Below are positions 1 through 10,031 of a stretch of DNA of 64,000 nt, piece by piece. Location of the stretch: contig OZ038389.1 in the NCBI GenBank assembly GCA_964036045.1, positions 39,487,717 to 39,551,716 of the forward strand, read 5' to 3'. A model generated the notes under the pieces. That model was not told the origin of the DNA. It saw nothing but the letters and a program-made list of their open reading frames with translations, and did not search any database. The stretch is from Eutreptiella sp. 'Long Island Sound 2002' (Eukaryota; Euglenozoa; Euglenophyceae; Eutreptiales; Eutreptiaceae). How positions within the stretch are numbered: the stretch's first letter is position 1; each line of letters starts with the position of its first letter. Both the position numbers and the translations under genes were made by a program.

Positions 1-1102
1 ACCTCGAGTTACCTGAGACTATCGAAGGAGGAGCCCTCGAACATGATGGCGGCCTCCAAAACTGAGGACTATCAACTATTGGGGGAAGTCCTAGACCAAG
101 GTCTGAAGGAGTTGGGTTACTCTCCAGTAGACCTAAGTATGGAGCTGTTCGCCAGCGACAAGCAGCATGTACTGGACCTATACTGCAGCAAGGGGAAGAA
201 CTGCAGCTACAAATTTTACTGGCCCTCTTTCGGGATGGCCTACGGGAACCCAAGATTCAGCGAACTGGGGAAGGTGCTGACCAAGGTGGCCTTGGAACGT
301 TCCCGTATGGTCCTGTGTTCTCCCGATTGGGGAGCCCATGGGGGCAACGAGTACTGGCGAAACCTCCAGGACAGGCTGACTATCAGCTCTGTTCGGTTGC
401 CTGATGAGGCCATCTACGTGCCTCTGGGACGCAAGACGCCTATTGGGAAGCCCGGATGGGTGAGTATGCTCAGCGTGGTGGACGGAAGTCTTACCAACAT
501 CCCCTGGGAGGACCTGGACCTGACTCTAGTCCAGGCTATACAACGAGAAAGCGACGGACTCGCCTTGGGTGACTTGAAGGATCGCCTACGACCCCAAGAT
601 GCTGTTGAGACTACACCCGGAGGAGATGAGTACGTCGTGACTGACACCAACGCCTCCAACTCTCCCTGTCATGTACCTGTTCCTGATGGAGTCTCTGAGT
701 GTGGACTATCTGAGCTACCTAGCTCTCTCCACTCAGAAGACGAGACTGAGCACGACGCCTTCTTCGTGCAGACCTGTGTGGAGGAAGTGGAGAACGCCGA
801 GTACGTCGCCCCACTGAAACCCCTACTCTCCATGAGGGTGGAAGACCCCGTGGACGAGGAGCTGGACCCTCCATCCAGGCTCAGGGAGTATGTGGATTCC
901 AAGAAGAAGTTGGTGGCGAAAAAGCTATGCTACGCGAGGCCTACCCGCAGCTCATGGCCACTGAAGCAAGGACGTATGGGAGACCTATCCCAATTGAAGG
1001 AGGACCTCGAACAGAAGATCACCACCTGGCAAAGGGAGGTGGATCTTAAGCTCATGAAGAGCGTGTGGGGCGCCCATGTGAGGACCCCAGAGGAAGACGA
1101 CC
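1..1102 (+). CDS. Element 1 pol, segment between protease and RT (partial)
   Basis: The frame is open from base 1 and continues until interrupted at 1102, with no start codon because the 5' part is outside the window. It aligns without gaps to the same region of copy B (minus strand, about 13400-12290). Roughly residues 45-130 resemble the Dam-methyltransferase-like domain of DIRS elements: a hydrophobic-LFAS start, a Tyr, a Tyr-Gly-Asn-Pro-Arg-Phe motif, then a hydrophobic strand ending in a Pro-Asp-Trp. The rest is acidic and low-complexity, with no domain I recognise. The frame runs on into the inserted retroposon to 1383 only by chance. It is a dead fragment of a polyprotein. Confidence 0.85.
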
Positions 1103-1234
1103 AACAGGGAGGGTGTGCGCGCGTGCGTCGCGGGGATCGCAAACAAAAACATAAAACACAAAATGCTCCATTACGGAAAATCCTTGATCTGAAGATTCAA
1201 AAAACCATTGTCAACGATTTTTCCCATCGTTACA

Positions 1235-3538
1235 ATGGTTCCGGCGCTAACAGAATCCGAAACTCACCAAATCCGAATTTTCCTACGAAAGATTCACAGA
1301 ACTGGGCTGCCGTCCACGACATTTTGCAGAAATGGACCTCACTGTGTCTACCATCGCCATCAGAGGTGCTGGTTTGCTCATGAGAACGACCGAGATCTAA
1401 GAATAAATGACGCCGACAACAATAGCGATACCAACCTCCATGAAGCCCAGATCAAGTCCTCCATCAAGCCCGCCGCTAACTACGAGGCTCCAACCGCATT
1501 CAGTACTTCAATCAATGTCTGTGGCCAAACAGAGCCGCGTTCCACAAAACCGCCACGTCCCCAAGACCGTGCACGTGAAACCAAGACCTCTGCTGTTCAA
1601 ACCATATCCAACGCTGTACAATGCTCAGAATTCTCCGCCTCGGCTGTCTTGAATAAAGGTGTGCCGCATTTCCGGGCAACACTGATCTTCCAAGAAACGC
1701 AAAGAATCTTCGCTTCAGCCCTCTGTTCATACCACCGAGACATCCTCAGACCGAGACCATCGTCATCTGACCAGGCGCAACAACCAGTAAGCGCCGTGAA
1801 GTCCATCCAGACCGAATCCCCTGAATTCTTCGAAACATCCAGTCAAACGAATCCACGAGTACATCATACCCGAGCAGTATGCCACGAGTCGCAGGTATTC
1901 TGCACCCATTTGGCTCCGAAACACCGAAAAGTGCGAGCATTTCAATTTCAACTGCCAGTGACGAGCTTCCGCACACGTGCCGTAATTTTCGACACACAAG
2001 TCCAACAAGCATGCCTACCCTATCGCCGTTCAACACACAACCCCTACGATCCGGCCCCACGTGACAAAAGCGATATCAGAACCCGAAATTTCTGGAGCAT
2101 CCTTCGCGATGAAAATGATGAACATGTCCTTGAGCTACCTATCCAAGACAATGAAGAAGACCCGAATCACCAGTGGACGACGACAACGCAGCAGCGCCGA
2201 AAACCGCAAGAGTCGCACCGTGAGCAGTCACCTTCACAACTCAATTACCTATGCAAGTGCTGCCGACAACCATTTCAGGTATCTGTATCTCAAGCACACT
2301 GGTTCCTGGAAAGATCTCTGAACATCCCAAAAAGATGCGAAAAGTGCAGGGAAAAACAAAGGCAACGGAAGGAGTGCCTCAAGACCTCACATCCAGCCCG
2401 TGTGATCGAATACGCACACAACGCACCAAAGACCTGGGCAATACCGCCTCAGAGTCCCTCGCCAGACTCCGAGACCACTTCTGTAACTTCCAGCGCTCAC
2501 TCCCAACCGAAAGGACGTTTTTGGGAAGAGTCCGACACTGACGAGTCTGACAGCCCTCCCACGCCGAAAGACAAGATACCACGATCTTATTGGACGAACA
2601 CCGCAGCATATTATGATTCGCCATCCATGCAAGAAGAGCTTTTCTCCTCGGACTGCCCTCCGCAAGCACATGAACGTCATGTACAACTTCAGCAAGGCAA
2701 TCTGGTAACTAAAACTGGTCAAGGCTCGCACTCGGCAGAGGGCGATTTGTTATATTTGGATTTTTTATCTATGTATGACTCTGTCTATTTTCCAGAACTC
2801 CACCTAAACTGGGCTCTGACACACAGGCCCAGAGCCAACTGGCCAGATCCTGCACACACCACACCGCACCAACCAGTGCAAGCACCTACATACAACCAGA
2901 TGCGTTGGTCTGACATATGCGATGATCCTCTGCTAGACCTAACAGACCTTTCCATACCTGAAGCGTCCACCCTCAGCTGTCCAGAGACAACCTTCCCAAC
3001 ACTGGATTTACCTGATATACATTCAGCATCACGAAAATCAGCAAGGGAGTTTGACAGCTCTGAGCCAGAGACGCCTCTGCCTTCGCTGCAGTCCGACAGC
3101 AGCTCAGAAGACGGGGAAGAAACCAGTCACACAGAGTCGTTTCCGGATGTTCATTCAACAACACCCTCCAGTGAACCGACATTGCAGGAAGACGGACCAG
3201 AGAATATATTCTCTGTTTTGGCCACCTTGTGCGCCAGATTTGACCTTAAGGTCATCAGTCAACTGTACAAGTTTTCGCAAGAAGCCGAATGGCTGAACAA
3301 AGGACCTGACCTGTCCGCCAGAACCTTTATTGACATTTGTTTCGATTCTTCTCTGACAGCGCCCATGCTCATCAGGTATTTGAAGTCCAGCCATGTGCCA
3401 CATGACACTGTCCAGCTGATCACCCATTTAAAAGCGTCGCCTGAATTTCCCCCAATGCAGCAGATGTACAGCACACTTATATCCCAAAATCAATGGACAA
3501 TTTTCACCGACCAGGCTCACAGCATACTTCAAGATTGA
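1235..3538 (+). CDS. Retroposon protein with CCCH-like zinc finger and zinc-ribbon motif, function unknown
   Basis: The first ATG gives 767 aa; the same frame is open upstream to 1208 but only through a TTG. Two probable metal-binding motifs are visible. Near residues 30-50 there is C-x5-C-x7-C-x3-H with aromatic and His residues, a variant of the CCCH RNA-binding finger. Near residues 340-390 there is C-x2-C ... Trp-Phe ... C-x2-C with basic residues, like the probable zinc-ribbon family (CxxC, F, W/F, P-x-RC-x2-CR). The remainder is Ser/Pro/Thr/Gln-rich and looks disordered, with acidic Ser stretches. The last 110 residues look helical. A nucleic-acid-binding ORF1-type role is inferred from the motifs and the retroposon context. 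The frame is intact, suggesting recent insertion. Confidence 0.7.
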   Translation: MVPALTESETHQIRIFLRKIHRTGLPSTTFCRNGPHCVYHRHQRCWFAHENDRDLRINDADNNSDTNLHEAQIKSSIKPAANYEAPTAFSTSINVCGQTEPRSTKPPRPQDRARETKTSAVQTISNAVQCSEFSASAVLNKGVPHFRATLIFQETQRIFASALCSYHRDILRPRPSSSDQAQQPVSAVKSIQTESPEFFETSSQTNPRVHHTRAVCHESQVFCTHLAPKHRKVRAFQFQLPVTSFRTRAVIFDTQVQQACLPYRRSTHNPYDPAPRDKSDIRTRNFWSILRDENDEHVLELPIQDNEEDPNHQWTTTTQQRRKPQESHREQSPSQLNYLCKCCRQPFQVSVSQAHWFLERSLNIPKRCEKCREKQRQRKECLKTSHPARVIEYAHNAPKTWAIPPQSPSPDSETTSVTSSAHSQPKGRFWEESDTDESDSPPTPKDKIPRSYWTNTAAYYDSPSMQEELFSSDCPPQAHERHVQLQQGNLVTKTGQGSHSAEGDLLYLDFLSMYDSVYFPELHLNWALTHRPRANWPDPAHTTPHQPVQAPTYNQMRWSDICDDPLLDLTDLSIPEASTLSCPETTFPTLDLPDIHSASRKSAREFDSSEPETPLPSLQSDSSSEDGEETSHTESFPDVHSTTPSSEPTLQEDGPENIFSVLATLCARFDLKVISQLYKFSQEAEWLNKGPDLSARTFIDICFDSSLTAPMLIRYLKSSHVPHDTVQLITHLKASPEFPPMQQMYSTLISQNQWTIFTDQAHSILQD

Positions 3539-3566
3539 CAGGAACCGAACGGTGAGGTGGTGCGAA

Positions 3567-3774
3567 GTACCTGAAACTGCTGCAGCAGGAGTAGGTGAAA
3601 CAAACAGCCAAACCCAGTAGGACACCCTGTACCTATCTCTTCTCATTTCAGGTGAAATACCTGTTGATCCCTGTTCCATTATACCTATTTTTTCTCACTT
3701 TTTTGTTTTTCATTTGCTGATACCATCAAGCTGGGAGACCACGAGTAGCCGAAACTGGTTAACAGGAGTAAGCG
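3567..3774 (+). other. Two related 3'-UTR hairpins with bulged-G (loop E)-like internal loops
   Basis: Downstream of the retroposon ORF, 3567-3597 and 3747-3774 share the pattern GAAA-CTG ... CAG-GAGTA inside an outer stem. The inner CTG/CAG stem and the outer ACC/GGT or GC/GC pairs leave opposing GAA and AGTA strands. That is the consensus of the sarcin-ricin/bulged-G RNA motif. The two copies differ in the inner loop and some stem bases but keep the internal-loop bases. A third small GC hairpin lies near 3912-3931, just before the poly(A). Such 3' structures could be RT recognition elements; this is inference. Confidence 0.5.
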
Positions 3775-3959
3775 AAAGAGGGCACCACACAAGCATTGTC
3801 AATATCTCTGTTTGATACGAAAATGGAAAGAGTTACTTAGTTTTCTGAGTGACCCTACTGCCCGACCTATGCAAATGAAAACATTCTCCTGGTAAGCCAC
3901 CACAGACGGAGCCCCCTAGCACCCCAGGGGTAACGCGGGGATGCACAGTGCAAAAAAAA

Positions 3960-5851
3960 GAGGAAGACGACCTCTCCGAGGAATGTGTATGTGAACCCCC
4001 TCGAGCGTACCTATGTTGCCATCGTCCACCGGAGATGGTTGAGCAAGACCTTCTATATGCCTACCAAGGGCTGAAGGATACTACCACGGGCGAAGAGTCG
4101 GTGGAGGACCACCTCCCGACGTCTATTACTCAGGGGGCAAGCACCTTACACTCTGACGAGGACATGGAGGACAAGATCAAGGTATTGGACCGGCGGGTAC
4201 AGAAGCTTATAAGGACCTATCTGGAGGTGTTCGGAGAACTACCCCCTCCAGCCTCATGTGACAAGCTGGTACAAATGGACCTCAAGCTCAAACCCGAGTT
4301 CGTGGGTCACAAGATCCGGAGGAGACCCTATCCAGCTCCTAAAGAGCAGGCCGACGAGATTGAGCGACAGATACAAGAGTGTATCGACGCTGGCCTAGTC
4401 CTGGAGTACAAGGACGGGGACTACCCCCTACACTGCAGCCCCTGTTTCCTGGTGGCTAAACCTGGGTCTACAGCCAAACGGCTGGTAGTGGACTACGGAG
4501 GGCTGAACAAGAAGACGCTGAACCACTCACGGTCCATTCCCAATATGGAGTCTACCCTGGAGAAGATAGCCTCCTGCCGCTACAAGACCAAGATGGACAA
4601 GCGAAGCGGATTCTGGCAAGTGGACCTGACGCCCAACGCACAGGAACTACTGGCCTTCATCACCCCTCAGGGGAGGGTGTTCAAGTGGAAGGTCATGCTG
4701 TTTGGCGTGGCTAACGCACCCGCTCTATTCCAAGAGCTGATGAACAAGATCTTGTCCATCCTACGAAGGAGACCTAAGGTGCAGGAGCTCATATCCCGTG
4801 GTGCCCAGATGGAGGCTCATATCGACGATGTATGCCTCGGTACCAATACCCAGGAGGATCACCTAGTCCTCTTGGGTGAGTTCTTTGCGGTCTGCCAGGA
4901 GAACCACACTCGACTCAAGCTGGAGAAGTGTGAGTTCATGCAGGAGACCATGCAGTACTTGGGCTTTGACGTTGGCTATGGGTGGTGGACCCCAGCGGCC
5001 TCTAAGGCCAAACCCCTGATGGATGCCAAGGTACGACACAAAGACCCCAATAAAGGACTTCATGATGTACGCAGTTTCATTGGGGCCTGCAACTTCTATC
5101 GCCGCCACATCAAGAACTTCACCTACACCAGCGCCGTACTGACGGACTTGATCAAGAAGAGTACTACTTGGCGCTGGGGCCCACAAGAGCAACAAGCGTT
5201 TGACGAGCTCAAAGACAAGGTAGCCAACGCTAAATGCTTGGGCGTGCCTAGAGCACAAGGGGATATTATCCTGGTGACCGACGCCAGCAATGTGGGCGGT
5301 GGTGGAACGTTGTTCCAATGGCAAGCACTAGAGAAGGAGGAGTTCGACTCGGCCATTTCCCAATGGGGGACGGAAGGTCTCAACCGAGATGGAACCCTCA
5401 AGCACAGCTACCCTGACGACAAGTGGGTCCTAGTACCTCTGGGCCACTGGAACTGGAAGTGGAACCAGGCCAGGGGGAACTACTCCACCTATGAGCAGGA
5501 ATTGCTCGCGGGTATGCTGGTGCTATCCTCACAAGCACGACTGTTGGGGAGTAACCCTGTGGTCTTGCTGTGCGACCAAGAACCGGTCCGCAGTTTCCAG
5601 AAGGGTCCCCCACCTGAGAAGGCCAAGCTACGACGCTGGTGGACCTACCTCAGTCAAGTACGGCTGACGGTACACCATATCCAGGGAGTGAAGAACGAGT
5701 GTGCCGACTACATCAGCCGTAACAACTTCGACGCCCTGATTGGTGCCCGGTCTGAAGCGCTGGCTAAAGAGGCGTTCAGCCGTATGGACGTACACCTGGA
5801 CCTGAACATGACGATGATACGCCCCCTGGATGGACTCCAACAATCGGAGTA
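3960..5851 (+). CDS. Element 1 pol, reverse transcriptase and RNase H (interrupted fragment)
   Basis: This is the continuation of the pol frame after the retroposon. RT motifs in order: LVVDYGGLN near 4485, the template-contact FWQVDLTP near 4610, FGVANAPALFQ near 4700, and the catalytic box HIDDV near 4818 in place of the usual Y/F-x-DD. RNase H follows, with TDAS near 5276, the YEQELLA glutamate near 5490, and a His-Asn/Asp terminal motif near 5710. Substitutions relative to copy B include E-to-G in the YGELN box and P-to-L in the MPFG box, fitting decay. The frame terminates at 5852 only because element B's LTR begins there; the missing continuation resumes at 17094. Confidence 0.9.
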
Positions 5852-6648
5852 AGAAAAGTTTATAGTGTTTTCAGCACTGTGTTTTGCCTCTCCTGCTGCT
5901 TGCTGTTGGTGTAGGGTTTCCTGCTGCTTGTTTTTGGAGATGAAAAGCTTTGTTTTGATAAAATACAGTCACTCCAAGTCACTCCAGGATAGCCAAAGCC
6001 AATAGTATGCAAAGAGAAGAGGATTCAGGATCAAAGCATGAAGGGCTGCAGTGTAAACAGTGAAAGATGATTGGATATTCACAGAAACTGCAACTCAGGT
6101 AACAAATGAATGCATATTCACAAAGATAGCTGAAATGTTTTTGGAAAAGAGTTAGAAAACTGCCTCAGGGTCACTCTCCCTCCATAGTGTCATCTCAGGA
6201 GATGTGCACTCTTTGTTTTGGGTCCCATATGTGCTGAGGTGGCATGGTATGTGGCGATGAGGTCACTGCCATGTCACATGGGATCTTCCTACTTAGCTAG
6301 GCTGACCAGGAATTGAACCCAGGACCTCTCAAAAAGAGGTGCCCAGCCCCCTAGGGTGCATACCACCAGGATAGCTAAGAATTCATGGAAAAACATAGAT
6401 AAATCCGTAGGCTCTACTTTAGGTATGTCAGTGCTCAGTCAACTCAGGAAAAGATGTTTTACTTCTGATTGAAAGGGGATTAAGGGGTCCACTCCATATC
6501 CTGATTGGGTGTTTGGTTCCATAGGTCAAAATGTGTTATCACCACTTTTGGTGGGACCAATACTAAGATAAAAATGCATGGATGCTCAGTGCATCTCTAA
6601 TACAACTAGAGTATGTCCCAAAGCATTGGAAAAGCACTTTTTCTTACT
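5852..6648 (-). repeat. 3' LTR of element B
   Basis: This is a near-identical direct copy of 16297-17093. Read on the minus strand it begins AGTAAGAAAAAG directly after the purine tract and ends CTATAAACTTTTCT. The ends are short inverted repeats (AGAAAAG/CTTTTCT) rather than the usual TG...CA. The LTR contains a tRNA-like pol III module (see 6290-6385). Confidence 0.92.
6290..6385 (-). promoter_or_regulatory. tRNA-like module with perfect pol III B box in B 3' LTR
   Basis: On the minus strand, 6319-6309 reads GGTTCAATTCC, a perfect match to the B-box consensus GGTTCRANYCC. It is preceded by a 5-bp anticodon-type stem (ACCTC/GAGGT) with a seven-base loop TTTTTGA. A TTAGCTA/TAGCTAA stem encloses the module. 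The cloverleaf is not standard because the D arm is poor and the variable region is nearly absent, so this is a tRNA-derived sequence, not a tRNA gene. It is in sense orientation relative to element B. Confidence 0.55.
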
Positions 6649-8903
6649 CCCCCCTTGTGCTGTGGTGGCCACCACTGTCGCATTTTAGGAAAAAGGGATT
6701 TTTTCTTGGCCTTTCCTTGGTTTCCACACCTACTTTAAAATACCTATAGCTTCCCTCACACTGAAAAATGGGCGCTCACCATGGCTGGCGTCCTTTTGCT
6801 GCACTGATTGCATCATTTCCTACAGAAGACTCAGCGCTCATGGCGCTGCCGGGGCTCCTGTGGCTTGGTTGGGTTAGTATGGGAGCATGCCAAACATGTG
6901 CATATGCATCCCTCCCTCCAAGACGCAGCGTCGACACAACCCAAACGCTAGACACAATATACACACTCGCATGGGTTCTCGTAAACCTGCTGACGACCTG
7001 TGACCTGTCTTAGGGCGAAGGGAGTCTCAAAAGAAATTAATTTGCCCCTTGGTGGGGTCTTGGTTCTGGTCAGTCTCTCCAGGCACCTGCGTTTCGGCCC
7101 GAACACGGCCTACTCAGCGAGGCTGCGCGTGGGTATCTGCAGAGGCAGGAATGGGAGAATTATGGACGAATCCACGCAAAAACGAAGCGACGACACCAAA
7201 ATCCGTCAAATGACGGCGTAGAATTTTTCTGAAACGACACACCTGAGCAGAATCCAATTGTGCAGCATCAGCACATTTTTATAGAAATTATAGTCATCTC
7301 TGGATTCTTTAAATCCAGAAATTCATACGCATAAAATGGCGGCGCGCAGGAGCGGCTCCTAGCGAAGCGCCGGAAAATGGAGAAATAATGCAATTATAAA
7401 CGTATGTCTCACGTAGTCTTGAAAATGACGAGACACACATTAATAAATAAACATACAGATTCCACCCACACTATTAGAAGAATCAAAAATTCAAGAATTC
7501 GAAAATCAATCGAAAAGACTTCAACGAATCAGGTATAAACTACAGGTATGCTCGTCTCGCATGCCGCATACACATTGCTCGTCTCGTGTCTCCGTGCACG
7601 AGCCTTGTAGCAGCGCTAACAAAGATAGAACGCGATAGAGGGATTGATTAGAAAGATTGCAGATGATTAGCGGTCAGATCAGGGTGATTAGACATACACA
7701 CAAGTGCATTGCAACGTTCTTCGCGTGCGCCCCTCACTTGCTCTCTCTCTCTCCAGCGGTAGGTAAGGTGAGTAAGCCCAGGCGGGGCCACCCCCTGGTG
7801 GAGTCGTGATTGGTGATGAGATGGGCAGGTTTGCCCAACAGCGTCGCGCATACTCGTGCATGCACACACGCATTAAAGGGTAGGCCACGCGAAGTGCGCA
7901 CGGTAAACCTTGTTTAGGCTACCCAGGGGCTCCTCGGTACGTTCTTTAAGAGAACCTGAGAAGTCCCTTAACGCTTGCTTGCTTGACAAGGGTAGCTGGT
8001 CTTCCAGCGTGTTTGCGGACAGTGTATTATAGGTCACACTGAGAAGGGTATAATACCTGGAGTGTGGCTTGGTTCCTCCGCCGCAAACGCCCTTTCATCT
8101 GCCTCTGTTTTACAGGTGGGCAGGTAGGGTGATTGGTGCAGCAGCATTTTTTTTTATGCCCTGCTAAACAAGGGCGCAGATCACACAAACAAGTAACTCC
8201 GCTCCGCCTGTGGCAGAGCAGGGAGTCCGACTTCATCGACATCTGCGCCTTGCACGCGAGAGCACTCCTTCCCTCCAAGCCCTAGCAGGGGAAACGCGTT
8301 GTGGCGTCCCCTGTTAGGCCACAGTTGCTTAGCAGCGCTGTGTTCTCTTGTCATTTCACAGGAGGGTTGCTAGGACCCACGAGTCCTTTGCCTTCGCAAC
8401 GCCCAGTAGAGTGTGCGTGTAGGAGTGGTAGTCCTGAGTGGGGGCTTGAGCCAGTGGCCCCAGTGCTCGCCCACCAGGATGGTCCCACTGTAGGGTGTGT
8501 AGGACCTGTAGTGCGTGTGTCACTGTCCCACCCGTTTCCTGCAATTTTAGCAGGGTTGGTGGGCTGTGGCAGTGGTTAGGTCAGTGTTTTGGCCACATAG
8601 CAAAACGGCGTTTTCATGCCTTCATAGCTTTTGGCCACCCCTCCCTGCAGTAGACAGATAGGTAGGGAAATCAATACCTGGATTAGCACGCTGGGTATTC
8701 CCCCAAGGTTTTGCGCCAGCACAGAAATTGGGCGCATAGGGGAGGGGAGACCCGGGGCGTACCCCATGGCATCAATAAGCCAACCCTCCAGGTTTAACAA
8801 GGGCGCAGACTTGGGTATAATTAGGACACCACTTCTGCGGCTTGCTCTCAGGACCTTAGGAATAGCACACTCACACATACGCTTTGGCAGGTAAGGGTAA
8901 GGT
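6649..8903 (-). other. Long 3' noncoding region of element B
   Basis: These 2.25 kb between the pol stop and the 3' LTR have no convincing reading frame. The same sequence follows pol in element 1 (18624-18921 joined to 46742-48718), so it is a family trait. The purine tract AAGGGGGG (minus strand, 6649-6656) borders the LTR. Without the LTR comparison this looks like an independent repeat or MITE, since its second copy lies 40 kb away in inverse orientation. Confidence 0.85.
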
Positions 8904-10031
8904 TCAGTCCCTAGCTTTAGTCTTGGAGGCAAGCGTCTCAGCGAGCCTCAGCAACTCACCAAGGTTGTTCTGGGACAAGTAGTCAACCAGAACTGAGTTT
9001 AGGTGTCCCTCAGGTAGAACAAATGCAGAGGAGGGCTCCCAGGTGGCCTCTTCGACTCCAAACCCTCCCCAGAGGGTGAGGAAGCGCCAACCCTGGCGAT
9101 AGCGGTGGCGTAGGACAGACTTCACCAGGTAGAAGCCCTCCTTAGCCATCTCCTCGGCGTTCATGTCGGGGAGTTCACCTTCAACTTCCATAGGGCTGGC
9201 AGCCCCTTGTAGGTCCAGAGCGGCGATTTCCTCGTCGTTCAGCTCCCACTCCTCCCCACAGAGGTCTTCAGGATCATAGTAGCGCTTCAGGTGTTGAGCA
9301 GCGCACACCAGGGTCCCCCCTAGACGGGGAGAACACCGCACGGTGATACGGTGTCCATCCACAGATAGGATCTTGTACGGCCCGAAGTATGGGTCATCGC
9401 TGGTAGAGCGTGGCCAGGCGGGTAGTCGACTGTGGTGCACCAGCACCCAGTTCCCCTCTTGGTAGGTGGCCGGTACACGGTGCTTGTTCTTCTTGTTCCA
9501 CTGACGCTCCCTCACTCTCTGGAGCATAGCCTTGGCCTTGTCCACCTTCGCTTGTTGCTCTTGGACCCATTCACCCACAGAAGAATGGGTGTCCTCTGGA
9601 TAGGGGGCATGTAGGAACCATGCCGGGCGCCCCATGAATAGCTCATGGGGCGAGTAGCCAGTAGCTGAACTCTCTTGGGAGTTCATCATCAAGGATATGA
9701 CGGGGAGTAGTCTCACCCAGTCTCTGGTGCGTTCAGTTTTGCACCATATCCTGACGTTCTCCTTCAGGACACGAATCTGTCGCTCACATAGGGGGTTGCT
9801 CGTGTGAGAGTAGGGAATCCCCGTAGACACCTGGACATTGAGGGATCTCAGGACCCTCTTGTACCAGCCAGTATCTGAGCGTACTCGCACGTCCTCATCG
9901 GAGTTGATCTCCTTTGGCGCCCCATAGACACAAAACCACTCCTCCAGGAGTATCTTGATAGTCTCCTCCCCGGTAATGTGCTTGGTACATGGGAACACCC
10001 TGGTAAACCTGGTCAACCCACAGGTTACCAC
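8904..10031 (-). CDS. Element B integrase core and chromodomain (3' part of pol)
   Basis: 375 codons continue the integrase after a frameshifting deletion near 10040. The second catalytic Asp lies in INSDEDV and the Glu in PLCERQIRVLKE. These are spaced as in the DDE core, though the usual SDRGPQF is replaced. The C-terminal region has a GPYKIL-type barrel and a chromodomain near residues 305-360 (aromatic cage residues FY, W, W, with WGGFGVEEATWEP), the hallmark of chromoviruses and thought to guide insertion into heterochromatin. The apparent start is internal; the true protein would be produced as a gag-pol polyprotein. Confidence 0.88.
   Translation of the reverse strand: MVTCGLTRFTRVFPCTKHITGEETIKILLEEWFCVYGAPKEINSDEDVRVRSDTGWYKRVLRSLNVQVSTGIPYSHTSNPLCERQIRVLKENVRIWCKTERTRDWVRLLPVISLMMNSQESSATGYSPHELFMGRPAWFLHAPYPEDTHSSVGEWVQEQQAKVDKAKAMLQRVRERQWNKKNKHRVPATYQEGNWVLVHHSRLPAWPRSTSDDPYFGPYKILSVDGHRITVRCSPRLGGTLVCAAQHLKRYYDPEDLCGEEWELNDEEIAALDLQGAASPMEVEGELPDMNAEEMAKEGFYLVKSVLRHRYRQGWRFLTLWGGFGVEEATWEPSSAFVLPEGHLNSVLVDYLSQNNLGELLRLAETLASKTKARD

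Larger units (their letters stand above)
1103..3959 (+). mobile_element. Poly(A)-tailed retroposon inserted in element 1 pol
   Basis: A 2.86-kb insertion splits the pol frame. It is flanked by a perfect 13-bp duplication, GAGGAAGACGACC (1090-1102 and 3960-3972), extendable to 14 bp with the preceding A, and ends in eight A residues (3952-3959). A long target duplication with a terminal A-tract is the signature of target-primed reverse transcription by LINE machinery. The insert carries one long frame but no RT or endonuclease. It is therefore either a non-autonomous LINE derivative with only an ORF1-type gene, or a retroposed mRNA. No spliced-leader-like sequence is evident at its 5' end. Confidence 0.88.

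Noticed and set aside
1103-1383. C-terminal extension of the element 1 pol frame into the retroposon
   Set aside because: The 13-bp target duplication marks the insertion point; the extension is accidental read-through.
6290-6385. Genuine tRNA gene
   Set aside because: The B box and an anticodon-like arm are present, but the D arm, variable region and acceptor stem do not form a normal cloverleaf.
5852-6648. Initial reading of the 797-bp repeats as independent TIR elements (MITEs)
   Set aside because: The purine tract at one side, the primer site at the other, and the GAGTA duplication only around the whole 5852-17093 unit show that they are LTRs of element B.
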